IMG/VR virus record: IMGVR_UViG_3300010354_000886
Location: 1 to 20,303 of that record
Length of the DNA: 20,303 nt
Source: a virus
Direction: 5' to 3' (one strand)
The notes below the pieces were generated by a model. That model ran no database searches, was not told where the DNA came from, and worked only from the letters and a program-made list of their open reading frames with translations. Made by a program: the position numbers and the translations under genes. Of the stretch, positions 6,330 through 14,711 are shown one piece after another (position 1 is the stretch's first letter; each line of letters starts with the position of its first letter).

Positions 6330-7409
6330 CTAGGCCAGCGAGGTGATGGACGTGGGCGGGGTGAAGCTCGCGCCGCTGTAGAGGGCGCGGGGGGTGTAGC
6401 GGATGCCGTGGACGCTGCTAGAGGTTGCCTCAAGGTCGTATAGATAGTTTTCACCGAAGGAAAGCTCAATAAAGGTGTCTGAGCTGATGGGGGACCATGT
6501 GTTGAGCCAGTTAGCGAAAGTTGCGGCGCCATAGCTGAACATAGCGACTCTTGCCCCATTGAGATACATCTGCATCCTACTGCTCAACTCTCCGTCCGGC
6601 TCTTGAGTAATGGCAATATGATGCCACCTGTCGAAATCGTTAAGCTCGGCTTTTACCTCGCCGATGATGACGTTGCTTGCGCCCGTTGCCCTGTATGTGT
6701 TGCCGGCGCATTGGATGGAGATATTGCCCATCTGCGCGTAGTCAAACGGGTTTGCAATCTTTATGTAGTCTAGTCCCAAATATATGCGACAAAAGCCATA
6801 AAGTGTGTCTACCTGTACGTAGGAATATTCATTGATGCTAGAAGGATAGTCGGTGTCTGCTGCGGGCGGGATCTTGGCGAACAGCTCAAAGGTGAAAGCG
6901 CCCCCCGCAGGGGCGGCGGTGATGATGCTGTCCGCATAGAGCACGCTGCTATAGATCTTGGCCGCAAGAGGCGGGTTTCCTGTCGGAGACGTAGACGTTT
7001 GTATGCAGTTGCTGCCAGAGGGGCCAGAGGCGCTGAATAGGCTGTAGTGGGTGGAACGATAGCTGGAGGTGTCATCCAGAAATTGGAACGGCGCAATCCC
7101 ACGCACAACGGCGTTGAACCCGGCATCAGACGGCACCAGCAGCCAAGCCGGATCAACCTTGCCCGAGCGGTAGACAGCCACGGGCTGCTGCTGCACTCGT
7201 TGCCGGTCCGACCGGATGCCATACAGCAAAGCGCCATCGCGCCCTTGACCCTGCTGCGCCTTTGCCACGGCCTCAGCATCCACCGCATTCTGCGCCAGAT
7301 TGGCGTTGCGGTCTGCCAGGAGCTTGGCCTGGCGGTTGGCGTTGACCTGCGCTTGGTTGAGCTGGCGCAGGGCGGCCAGGGCAACGTCAACGACGATGTT
7401 GGTAGACAC
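6330..7409 (-). CDS. Tail fibre / receptor-binding protein with LamG-like domain
   Basis: 359 aa from GTG at 7409, 6 nt after the previous stop. Residues 1-60 form a helical coiled-coil-like stem (LRQLNQAQVNANRQAKLLADRNANLAQNAVDAEAVAKAQQ). From about residue 95 a LamG/concanavalin-A-like jelly-roll fold is indicated by FTFELFAKIPP, YSYVQVDTLYGFCRIYLGLDYIKI, WHHIAITQEPDGEL, QMYLNGARVAMF and FIELSFGENYLYDLEATS. This fold binds glycans in many fibres. The central part is less GC-rich than flanking genes (about 6430-7020), which fits domain exchange at a host-range locus. The stem would attach to the tail tip; the LamG domain would bind host surface sugars. Both roles are inferred. Confidence 0.8.
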   Translation of the reverse strand: MSTNIVVDVALAALRQLNQAQVNANRQAKLLADRNANLAQNAVDAEAVAKAQQGQGRDGALLYGIRSDRQRVQQQPVAVYRSGKVDPAWLLVPSDAGFNAVVRGIAPFQFLDDTSSYRSTHYSLFSASGPSGSNCIQTSTSPTGNPPLAAKIYSSVLYADSIITAAPAGGAFTFELFAKIPPAADTDYPSSINEYSYVQVDTLYGFCRIYLGLDYIKIANPFDYAQMGNISIQCAGNTYRATGASNVIIGEVKAELNDFDRWHHIAITQEPDGELSSRMQMYLNGARVAMFSYGAATFANWLNTWSPISSDTFIELSFGENYLYDLEATSSSVHGIRYTPRALYSGASFTPPTSITSLA

Positions 7410-7415
7410 AGCGCC

Positions 7416-7820
7416 TTAATCGTTGGTGTTGAGGCTGATGCGGTAGGTTTGTGTTTGGCCGGCGGCTAGGGTGATGTTGGGCGCTTCGGTTAGGACACTG
7501 TGCGGGTATGTGGCGCCGTCGATGTAGATGACGATGCGGTCGTAGCTGTAGCCGGCCCCAGTCGCTGTAAACGCCGCGTCAATGTCAGGCAGCTCATAGC
7601 GACCATCTGTGCCGTCGTAAGCGCCCGTGCCAATAGTGGTGGAATACCGCACGTAGCCGTTGCCGCTTTTCTCCACGCTCTGCCAATTCGCCACGGTGCT
7701 CTCGGCCGTGTAGCCGGTGCCCCCGACCGACGCCAAGAGCACTTTGAGAGTCTCGCCCTCGTAGGCCAAGGCTGCCACGCGCTCCAGTTCCTTCTGGCTC
7801 AGGGCTGCTGTGAGGGTCAT
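7416..7820 (-). CDS. Small tail/fibre-associated protein (134 aa)
   Basis: ATG at 7820, 16 nt after a leader element copy. The N-terminus is helical (AALSQKELERVAALAYEGETLKV) and the rest is beta-rich, with Gly/Thr/Tyr patches (VGGTGYTAEST, then YELPDIDAAFTATGAGYSYDRIVIYIDGATYPHS) and a terminal strand (QTYRISLNTND). Its size and pattern match small structural proteins that follow tail-tip genes in related phages, but no precise function is known. It is flanked by two LamG-type adhesin genes, so a tip or fibre-assembly role is likely. Confidence 0.72.
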   Translation of the reverse strand: MTLTAALSQKELERVAALAYEGETLKVLLASVGGTGYTAESTVANWQSVEKSGNGYVRYSTTIGTGAYDGTDGRYELPDIDAAFTATGAGYSYDRIVIYIDGATYPHSVLTEAPNITLAAGQTQTYRISLNTND

Positions 7821-7835
7821 GGCTCAGGCGTTTGG

Positions 7836-7847
7836 CCTAGGTTGCCC
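7836..7847 (-). promoter_or_regulatory. Leader element, GGGCAACCTAGG
   Basis: It lies in the 28-nt gap after the tail-tip stop. Its CTAG ends 16 nt before ATG 7820. Confidence 0.6.
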
Positions 7848-7848
7848 A

Positions 7849-10800
7849 TTAGGGTGCGGCGCTCTTGTAAGGGTGATCTGAGGGAAGGTCTGCCGTCAGC
7901 CCCCAGCGGTGGGCCGCATAGCCTTCCAGCTTCTGCAGGTTGGCTTCACTAAGGGCGCTATTGGCAATAGCAATCTCCGCTATATCCATCTCCTGATAGG
8001 TATTCTGGATGGTGTTCTTGCCGATGGTGAGGATGCCAGTGCTGTCCTCAGTGTTGCCGCTAGTAGCCGTGGCCGCTGTGCTGCCATTGCGACGAACGCC
8101 GAGCGTGCCACTGCCGTGGGTAAATATGATTATTGACCAGAGGTTATTGGCGCCGACTACTTGCTCCGCATAATCGTCGTCGCCGTCCCAGTTGTACCCG
8201 CGTATTGCGATCTCTGGAGTCGTAGGGCCTCTGGTATGCAGCCCGATGTAACCGTATTCGTCGGCCAGGATGGCGCGGTTGACGTAGCTGGTTGTGCTTC
8301 CGGTTCTGGTGTCTCGATGGCGGACAACTACCAGCATGGAGAAGCTAGCCGCCGAAATGAAGTCACTTAGCAAGGCGGTGCCGGATGTCAGGCAGTCGTT
8401 GGTGCCGTCAAATGTGACAAGGTTGAGGCTGTTCTGGGTAGCAGAGGCATAGGCGGGCTTGGCGGTGCCAGTGGACTGGCTCATGTGGCGAGCGTTTCCG
8501 CTGCGGTCGTTCCATTGGCTGACAGTGCCGGCGTCAAGAGTGAAGTCCCCGCTGGTGCCGGCGTCGTACCAACCCGTCAGTGTCAGCGATGCGGGGGTCC
8601 ATCCGGTCCCGCTCAGAGTTGAGGTGACAACAACGCCTGTCGTGATGCTGATGGATACCAGCACCAGCGACGGCTTCACGGTAAGCCCAAGATGGACGCC
8701 CGGTGCCGTCGTTGTGAGCAGCTCCAGCGCATAGGGCAGACTCTGCACCGTCAGCCCCAGCACGGTGGAGGCGGTGATCGGCACAGTCTCGTTCCACACC
8801 GGCACGGGCGTTGTCACCGTCATGGAGCCGCCCACTACCGGCGGCGTGGTGGGCAAAGTCGTTATGCCAGGGGCCACCGGGAACCAGAACGTGCCGGTGC
8901 CGCCTACAGCGCCCCAGAACAGGGCATCCGTGCTGGCGAGGATGCCATCGGGGCTCATCGTCCACGAGGTGCCATTGGTGCGATAGAGCGCCGAGAGGCC
9001 ATTGGCTTGGAGCACGAAGGGCGAGAACGGCGCAGCAGGCATCAGCTCCGCTGCCATCTGCACGTTGATGCCGTAGCGGTTGCCCATGAGCAGCATGTTC
9101 TGGGCCCTGCCGTAGGCCCTGGCCTTGGTGGGCGCATCGCTGGGGCTGGCGCTGTAGGTCACGCTCGGCGGGCTGCCGCTCTTGGTAAAGATGTCATCCG
9201 GTGCGTACGGCATTGACAGGGTGATGCGGCGCGTTGCCAGGGGGCTGCCCAGTGCCAGCTCAATCCCTGCCTCACTGGCTGTGCGCCAGCCGTTGTTGGG
9301 GTCGGGTTTTGCCTCGCCTTCGCCTTTGGCGCTGGCTTGGTTGATGCGGTCTGCGGCGCTGGCCCGCTGCTCTAGGCCGATGTCACGGCCAGTGCTGATG
9401 CGCGTCTCGGTGCCCTCGGACTGCAGCACCAGTGCCGCGTCAAGGAAAGCTGGTGCCAACTGCGTGTAGAAGTCGGCGTTGCTTTGGTTGCGCGTTAGCG
9501 CCGAGGCCAGGGCCTGCTGCCCCTTCTGCGTGTAGCCGTTGGCTCGCAGCGTCTCGGTGGTGGACTTGGTGCAAGGCGTGCCGGCCTGGGTGGTGCCCGC
9601 CTCAGGGATGCTGATGGTGCGGGACGCTGTGAAGCGTTCGGCGTTGCTCTTGCGGTACTCAAACACCGTGCCGCCAGGCTGCCCCGCCATGTCGTAGATC
9701 TGGCTGGAGGCGTACATCTTGATGCAGGGCTCTAACACTTCCTGCACCTGGCGCTCCACCTCTTGGTAGCCATCCGGTGGATCAGCCTTGGGCGTTTCAG
9801 CTGGTGCGGCGACGTTGTAGGTGTAGGTCTCGGTGGTGATGATGGTGTACTCATCGCTCCCGTCCGGCGGGCCGTAGACAGCCCACTCTTGGTACTGCCC
9901 GCTCTTGTGCTGGAGGTAGGCCGGCGCCAGCTCCGCCAGGATCGTGTACTGCGTCGTCGTGCGGGTGGTGACGCGATCGAGGGTGTCGTAGTTGGTGACG
10001 GTGACGGTGCGGGGGGTGTAGGTGTACTCCCACTGCTCTGGCACCGCTACGGGGAAGGGGTTGGAGTCGTAGAAGGGGTTGGACACCAGCACCGTGGTTG
10101 GTGCGCCGATGGTCTCTTCGCGCTCCCAGTTCTTTTCCGCCTTCTGCTCCTCGGCGGTGTCGGGGTCGAGGGGCTCCGGTGCGTTGAGCTTGAGGGTGCT
10201 GTAACTGACGGTGACGGCGTCGCCGGGGAGTTGGCCCACGCCGATGGGAGCCACGTCGATGATCTGGGCGGAGGTGATAACGGGGCCGGTGCCACCAGCG
10301 CTGCTGAGGTTGATGGTCTGGAGCACCTCGGTGGCGTCTAGATAGGCGCAGTAGCACTCCGACACCAGCAGGTCGCTCAGGATTGAGGCGTAGCCGGCGC
10401 TGAAGTCGAACTGGGCGATGCTGAAGGTGTTGGTGAGTGGCGTGCTGCCGCCGATGCCCATACCGGCTAAGCACTGAGCGGCGATGGAAGAGGCGTAGAG
10501 CGGGATGGTGACGATCTCTGCGTCGCCGGCATCAACGCTGGCGTTGAGGGGGTCATCTGTGTAGTCCCACTTCAGCGGCTCTTGGAGGTCCTGCAGGTAT
10601 GTGAGCTTGCAGCCCAGCTCCACTTGCGTGGTGCGGCGGAAGGGGTCGGCGAAGGACGAGAGGACGCGGAGCTTGCGCGGGACGGTGCGGGTGACGCCGC
10701 CTTTGGTGTAGCTGAAGGTGACGGCGGTGCCGATGGCGGGGGTGATTAAGCCACTGATCTCGCAAGAGCCTTTGGTCTTGACTAAGCCGGTGCCCTGGAT

Positions 10801-10887
10801 GTAGTCGTCGCTGATGCTGGCGCTGATGAGGGTAACGGCAGAGCCCCCGATGGTGCAGGCAACTGTGGCGCGGATGTCGATGGCCAT
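7849..10887 (-). CDS. Tail tip / tail-associated protein with C-terminal LamG-like adhesin domain (1012 aa)
   Basis: ATG at 10887 overlaps the upstream TAA by one base. Residues 1-330 resemble the hub/tail-associated lysin-like N-domains of siphovirus tip proteins: ACTIGGSAVTLISASISDDY, repeated short strands, and a cysteine-containing region DLLVSECYCAYLDATE. Residues 330-560 continue with mixed alpha/beta sequence. About residues 640-765 are Thr/Pro/Val-rich linker or Ig-like strands. Residues 765-1012 form a LamG domain (LTGWYDAGTSG, VSQWNDRSGNARHM, LVTFDGTNDCL, SMLVVVRHRD, IAEIAIANSAL) ending with LEGYAAHRWGL, a signature seen at the end of many such adhesins. It should close the distal tail and contact the host surface. 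No catalytic motif was recognised. Confidence 0.82.
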   Translation of the reverse strand: MAIDIRATVACTIGGSAVTLISASISDDYIQGTGLVKTKGSCEISGLITPAIGTAVTFSYTKGGVTRTVPRKLRVLSSFADPFRRTTQVELGCKLTYLQDLQEPLKWDYTDDPLNASVDAGDAEIVTIPLYASSIAAQCLAGMGIGGSTPLTNTFSIAQFDFSAGYASILSDLLVSECYCAYLDATEVLQTINLSSAGGTGPVITSAQIIDVAPIGVGQLPGDAVTVSYSTLKLNAPEPLDPDTAEEQKAEKNWEREETIGAPTTVLVSNPFYDSNPFPVAVPEQWEYTYTPRTVTVTNYDTLDRVTTRTTTQYTILAELAPAYLQHKSGQYQEWAVYGPPDGSDEYTIITTETYTYNVAAPAETPKADPPDGYQEVERQVQEVLEPCIKMYASSQIYDMAGQPGGTVFEYRKSNAERFTASRTISIPEAGTTQAGTPCTKSTTETLRANGYTQKGQQALASALTRNQSNADFYTQLAPAFLDAALVLQSEGTETRISTGRDIGLEQRASAADRINQASAKGEGEAKPDPNNGWRTASEAGIELALGSPLATRRITLSMPYAPDDIFTKSGSPPSVTYSASPSDAPTKARAYGRAQNMLLMGNRYGINVQMAAELMPAAPFSPFVLQANGLSALYRTNGTSWTMSPDGILASTDALFWGAVGGTGTFWFPVAPGITTLPTTPPVVGGSMTVTTPVPVWNETVPITASTVLGLTVQSLPYALELLTTTAPGVHLGLTVKPSLVLVSISITTGVVVTSTLSGTGWTPASLTLTGWYDAGTSGDFTLDAGTVSQWNDRSGNARHMSQSTGTAKPAYASATQNSLNLVTFDGTNDCLTSGTALLSDFISAASFSMLVVVRHRDTRTGSTTSYVNRAILADEYGYIGLHTRGPTTPEIAIRGYNWDGDDDYAEQVVGANNLWSIIIFTHGSGTLGVRRNGSTAATATSGNTEDSTGILTIGKNTIQNTYQEMDIAEIAIANSALSEANLQKLEGYAAHRWGLTADLPSDHPYKSAAP

Positions 10888-11639
10888 TAGATGATCTGCA
10901 GCGCAGTGAGGGAGACGGTGTAGCGGGTGGACTTGACGCCACCGGTGACGTAGACCTCGGCCGTGGCGCTAGGCGCCGTAATGGGGAACCAGCTCGTAGC
11001 CGCCGGTACGGCCACCACGGTCTCGTCGTACCAGCTCAAGACGTCTGCGTAGGAGCCGGTGGTGAGGTGGCCGCGGATCTGGCGGGCCTTATGCGCTACC
11101 AGCGGCCCCGTGATATAGCTGACGCCGGTAGCGGTGAGCGCTACTTGGGGGCCGTCCTGGCGGGTGTCCATGGGCTCGATCAGCGTTATCACCGGCGAGG
11201 TGCCGCTGGCGCGGGTGAGCGTCACGGTGCCAAGGTTGGGGATTTCGGGGTCGGCTTTCTCCGCTCCGCGGAGAAGCACTTGGAGCGCTTGTGCCGCGTC
11301 CACCATGACGACGCTGGCGGCCACGTAAGCGCCGGTCTGAACCCCCGAAGGGGGTTCAGCAAACCAGCAGGCGAGCGAGGAGATGCTCAGGCCGTTGGCT
11401 GGTGTGATCGTGACGGCGATGGTCGTGCCGACGACGCCGGAGATGGCGGTGTCTTCGTCGGTGATGCGGACGTCGCGCCAGGCGTTGTAGACGTCAACGA
11501 GCGACTTCCACTGCACCGGCGTCAGCAAGCCGCTGACTACAAACGTTCTGGCGGTGAGGCCAGAACGCGCTTCGCCCTCGTACGCGAACGGCTGGGCCGT
11601 GAGCGCGTTGCAGGTGAAGGTGCCGATGGTGACGGTCAT
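10887..11639 (-). CDS. Distal-tail-like (Dit-position) protein, 250 aa
   Basis: ATG at 11639 is 3 nt after the tape measure stop, and its own stop overlaps the tail-tip start by one base. The N-terminus (TVTIGTFTCNALTAQPFAYEGEARSGLTAR) and the WKSLVDVYNAWRDVRI segment fit a beta-sandwich ring protein with a helix. The C-terminus is beta-rich (SWFPITAPSATAEVYVTGG, then TRYTVSLTAL). Coming directly after the tape measure and before the tip, it holds the canonical position of the distal tail (Dit) protein that joins tube to hub. The assignment rests mainly on position. Two perfect hairpins lie within its coding sequence, at 11337-11359 and 11544-11567. Confidence 0.68.
   Translation of the reverse strand: MTVTIGTFTCNALTAQPFAYEGEARSGLTARTFVVSGLLTPVQWKSLVDVYNAWRDVRITDEDTAISGVVGTTIAVTITPANGLSISSLACWFAEPPSGVQTGAYVAASVVMVDAAQALQVLLRGAEKADPEIPNLGTVTLTRASGTSPVITLIEPMDTRQDGPQVALTATGVSYITGPLVAHKARQIRGHLTTGSYADVLSWYDETVVAVPAATSWFPITAPSATAEVYVTGGVKSTRYTVSLTALQII
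11337..11359. repeat. Perfect 10-bp hairpin with GAA loop inside the Dit-like gene
   Basis: CTGAACCCCC and GGGGGTTCAG flank GAA. The stretch codes for A-E-P-P-S-G-V-Q-T in the minus frame. Confidence 0.85.
11544..11567. repeat. Perfect 9-bp hairpin inside the Dit-like gene
   Basis: CGTTCTGGC and GCCAGAACG flank a 6-nt loop. The coding meaning is R-S-G-L-T-A-R-T near residues 25-32. Confidence 0.85.
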
Positions 11640-11642
11640 GGC

Positions 11643-14642
11643 TTAGATGGCTCGGTTGAGGACGTCGCCGTAGGCGGCGGAGCTGCCGTCGGCGTTGACG
11701 GCGACGTTGACGGCCCACTGCTTCGCAGCCAAGTCGCCGGTGGCTTTCAGTAGTTGGGCGTTGATGGTGGCGAGGGCGGCGGTGTTGTCGGCCAAGGCGC
11801 GTTGGACGTCGTTGACAGCTTTGGTGGCATCTAGCTCTGTTTTGACGCTGGTGATGAAGTCGCGGATGGCGGCGTTGACGTCTTGGGTGGAGCCGGAGAA
11901 CTCGGGTGCCGCTGCGCCGGTTAGGCCGCGGAATTGCTCTTGCGCCTGGCGGAACTGGGGCAGCAGCGTCTGGAAGTCGTTTTCGGCGCGCGTCTGTTGG
12001 TCGGCTGCAGAGAGAAAGCGGTTCAAGCCTTCGGGTGAGGAGCGCACCTCAGTGAACTTGAGAACGGCGTCGGTGAGGTCTTTGCTGAGGTCTTTGCCGG
12101 CTTGGCGGAGGGCGTCGGCGCCTTCGATAAGCTTCAGCCGCGTTGTCTCAGCCGCTGCCTTTTGTTGCTCAACGAGGCGGGCGGCTTCTTGCTCGCCGGC
12201 GTCGCCGCCGCGGAGGCGGGCAGCGTCAATGCCGGCGCCCAGAGACCGCTCGCGATCGCGAGATGCCGCAATCGCCTCCTGGAGTTGTTGGCGGCGCTGG
12301 AGTTCGGAGCGGGTGCGGTCGCCCTCGGTGGTGGCGAGAGTCTGGGCGGCGCTGATCTGGCGCTGGATGGCGCCCTGCTCAATGGCACTCTGCGCGTTTA
12401 GCTCAAACTGTGTGGCGAGCCGCTCCTGCTTAAGGCTGAGGAGCTGCTTCTCGGTGGCGTAGATCTGGGTGGCGTACTTCTGGTTGACCGCGTCGATGTC
12501 GGCTTGGGTGCGGTTCTTCGGCAGGTTGAAGATTTCGTCGTTGCGGGAGCGGATGAGTTGCTGTTTTTGGACCTCCAGCGTTTGTTGCTTGTAACCATCG
12601 ACGCTGGCGTCGATGAGTTGGTAGCTAAGGCGTTGGTTGGCGAGGTTGGCGGCTTCGGCGTTGGCGAGGCGGGACTCGGCCGCCAACACCTCGCGGGTCT
12701 TGCCGACGCGGCGGTCAAGCAGAGAGTTGACGTCTTTGTTGACTTCGAGGCTGGCGTCGGCCACGCTGATACCGGTGCCAGCTAGTTCGGAGGAGCGGCG
12801 CTGGCGCAGGGCGGCGACTTCGGCTTGTACGGCTTTCGGCGCTGCGGCGACACGCTGGTCGGTCTGGCCTTGGAGCACCAGAGCGTTAGTGCTGGAGGCG
12901 AGCTTGCTGATGAAGTCGGCGAGGGGGCCGGCGGCGAAGTTGGCGATGGCGACGCCCGCGCTGGCAAAGGCGCGGTTGAGGTCGTCGGTGGCGGAGCGCA
13001 ACTGCTCCAAGTTGCCGGTGTCGCCGTAGCGCTTGGCGATGTCGAGCTGGATCAGCGCTGCGGCTTCGCCCTCGCGGCCGGCGGCGATAAGCGCCGCAGC
13101 CTGACGCTCAATGGCACCCGAGGACAGCAGCGACGCTTGGCGCAGGGCGTCGAACTGGCCGATGGGGTCGTTGAGGCCGGCGGCCAGGGTCTTGCCCTTC
13201 TCCAGCGTTTGGTCGAAGGCGGCGCCGATGGCGGTGCCGACGACACTGAGGGCAAAGCCGAAGCCGCCACCTAGGGCGCCACCGGCGGCGCCACCGACGA
13301 GGCCGCCCGCAGCGGCACCGGCGCCTTGGCCGAACAGCAGGGGGAATCCGCCGCCGATGAGGGCAGAGCTGGCGACTCCGCCGAGGCGGTTACGGAAGCC
13401 GTCTGTGGCGGCAGTGGTCTGGCGGTCCTGCGAGGAGAGCAGCTCCTTGGCGCGTGTCTCCAGTTCGCGGCGGCGTTGTTGGGCAGCGCGTTCGTCGGTG
13501 CGGCGACCGGCGCGTTGGAGTAGCAGGAGCTGGCGCTGGCCCTCAGCCTTAAAGGCTGGGGAGCCGAGGATGTTGACAGCGCCGCCCACGGCTTGGCGGG
13601 CGCCGCCGAGGCGGGCGCCGCGGTTGATCTCGCGGAGGCGCTCGCGTTCCGCGAGACGCTCGCTGCGGCGGCCGGCGGCCTGGAGCAGGCGGAACTGGCG
13701 GTCGCCCTCGGCCTTAAACGCCGGGGAGCCGACAATGTCAACGGCGCCGCGGACCGGGAGACGGGCACCGCCGGCGCGGGCGCGGAAGGCGGTGTCGGCG
13801 GGAGAGCCTTCAAGGCCGATGCGGCCGTTGACGGGAGAGCGGGGGCCGCCAATGCGCTCGGCGGCTCGCTGTTGGCGCTGCAGCTCAATCGTGGTCTCGC
13901 GCTCAGTGCGAAGGCGAGCCTCGGCTAGACGTACTTGGCGGGTGAGGTCAACGCTGAGGCGGCGCTGTAGCTCGAACTGGCGCCCACTCTGAGCCTCCGT
14001 GACTTTGCCGAGGCTTGTGCGGAGGCGGGTAACGTCGGCGCCTTGCTCCTCAAGGCGGTTGATGCGTTGGGAGAGGTTAAAGCGGCGCTGTTGCGCCTGC
14101 TCCAAGGCGTTGAGCGATAGCGCTGCACCGCCTTGGGAGGCGCCGCGGGTGGCGAAGGCGGCGCTGCCGATGTCCCGGACGGAGCCGCCGATGGCGGAGC
14201 GGGGGCCTCCGGCGCGTTCGGAGGCGCGTTGCTGGCGCTCCAGCGCCGATGCCGTTTCACGCTCAGTGCGGAGTCGCGCCTGGGAAAGGCGGATCTGGCG
14301 GCTGAGGTCTACGCTCAGACGCCGTTGGAACTCGAACTGGCGCGAGGCTTGGGCTTCGGTGAGGCGCCCCAAGCTGGTGCGCAGCCTTGAGACGTTGGCG
14401 CCTTGCTCCTCAAGGCGGTTGATCTGTTGGGCGAGGCGGAAGCGGCGCTCTTGCGACTGCTCCAGCGCCCGGACTGATTCGCGTGCGCCCCCGGCGCCTC
14501 TGCCACCGCCTGTGGCGCGGGAGGCTTTGCCTACAGCGCCATTGACCTCTTTGACCTGCTTCTTTAGCGCTTCGAGTTTGGCTTTGGCGTCGCCGTCGTC
14601 TACCTCAATTCGCAGTATGGCTTTGCCGAGTTCGTCAGCCAC
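11643..14642 (-). CDS. Tape measure protein (999 aa)
   Basis: GTG at 14642. This is the longest helical protein of the window: a 55-residue start with a coiled coil, then Arg/Gln/Glu-rich helical repeats. Two 120-residue copies (residues 59-178 and 179-298) are followed by two 55-residue units sharing G-S-P-A-F-K-A-E-G. Residues 424-478 are a Gly/Ala-rich apolar stretch (SALIGGGFPLLFGQGAG, then GGFGFALSVVGTAIGAAF), typical of the membrane-interacting part of tape measures. The remainder is coiled coil. It sets tail length; at about 0.15 nm per residue it would give a tail near 150 nm, which is an estimate. It lies upstream of the Dit-like gene as usual. The chaperone gene normally just before it is absent there. 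Confidence 0.93.
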   Translation of the reverse strand: MADELGKAILRIEVDDGDAKAKLEALKKQVKEVNGAVGKASRATGGGRGAGGARESVRALEQSQERRFRLAQQINRLEEQGANVSRLRTSLGRLTEAQASRQFEFQRRLSVDLSRQIRLSQARLRTERETASALERQQRASERAGGPRSAIGGSVRDIGSAAFATRGASQGGAALSLNALEQAQQRRFNLSQRINRLEEQGADVTRLRTSLGKVTEAQSGRQFELQRRLSVDLTRQVRLAEARLRTERETTIELQRQQRAAERIGGPRSPVNGRIGLEGSPADTAFRARAGGARLPVRGAVDIVGSPAFKAEGDRQFRLLQAAGRRSERLAERERLREINRGARLGGARQAVGGAVNILGSPAFKAEGQRQLLLLQRAGRRTDERAAQQRRRELETRAKELLSSQDRQTTAATDGFRNRLGGVASSALIGGGFPLLFGQGAGAAAGGLVGGAAGGALGGGFGFALSVVGTAIGAAFDQTLEKGKTLAAGLNDPIGQFDALRQASLLSSGAIERQAAALIAAGREGEAAALIQLDIAKRYGDTGNLEQLRSATDDLNRAFASAGVAIANFAAGPLADFISKLASSTNALVLQGQTDQRVAAAPKAVQAEVAALRQRRSSELAGTGISVADASLEVNKDVNSLLDRRVGKTREVLAAESRLANAEAANLANQRLSYQLIDASVDGYKQQTLEVQKQQLIRSRNDEIFNLPKNRTQADIDAVNQKYATQIYATEKQLLSLKQERLATQFELNAQSAIEQGAIQRQISAAQTLATTEGDRTRSELQRRQQLQEAIAASRDRERSLGAGIDAARLRGGDAGEQEAARLVEQQKAAAETTRLKLIEGADALRQAGKDLSKDLTDAVLKFTEVRSSPEGLNRFLSAADQQTRAENDFQTLLPQFRQAQEQFRGLTGAAAPEFSGSTQDVNAAIRDFITSVKTELDATKAVNDVQRALADNTAALATINAQLLKATGDLAAKQWAVNVAVNADGSSAAYGDVLNRAI
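12249..12262. repeat. Perfect palindrome containing the only HIP1 octamer seen
   Basis: CTCGCGATCGCGAG includes GCGATCGC (12252-12259), the highly iterated palindrome of many freshwater cyanobacteria. It lies within the tape measure gene. Confidence 0.7.
13443..13772 (-). repeat. Two 165-bp tandem units in the tape measure gene
   Basis: Residues 291-345 and 346-400 align, with GGAR at the start, GSPAFKAEG in the middle and AGRR near the end of the shared core. Confidence 0.75.
13749..14468 (-). repeat. Two 360-bp tandem units in the tape measure gene
   Basis: Residues 59-178 and 179-298 are two copies with exact 120-residue spacing. Both carry INRLEEQGA, RLRTSLG, TEAQ, QRRLSVDL and ARLRTERET. 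This is a duplicated coiled-coil module. Confidence 0.88.
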
Positions 14643-14664
14643 CGCAAAGCGCTACGCCACTGGA

Positions 14665-14691
14665 CCTAGGTTTCCGTCCGGGAAACCTAGG
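14665..14691. promoter_or_regulatory. Two leader elements back to back between divergent genes
   Basis: CCTAGGTTTCC and GGAAACCTAGG are perfect 11-bp arms around GTCCG. Each arm is a leader element in the sense of its own gene: CTAG ends 23 nt before GTG 14642 (minus) and 21 nt before GTG 14712 (plus). This is the only divergent start-to-start gap in the window. Confidence 0.72.
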
Positions 14692-14711
14692 GAGCTGGTG
14701 CGGCCGAAGCT

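Noticed and set aside
9763-10341. A 192-codon plus-strand frame opposite the tail tip gene
   Set aside because: Gly/Val/Asp-rich shadow of the minus-strand gene, with no recognisable features.
13111-13992. A 293-codon plus-strand frame opposite the tape measure gene
   Set aside because: The product is mostly Arg, Ser, Ala and Pro with no domain pattern, and the strong repeats and coiled coils are on the minus strand.
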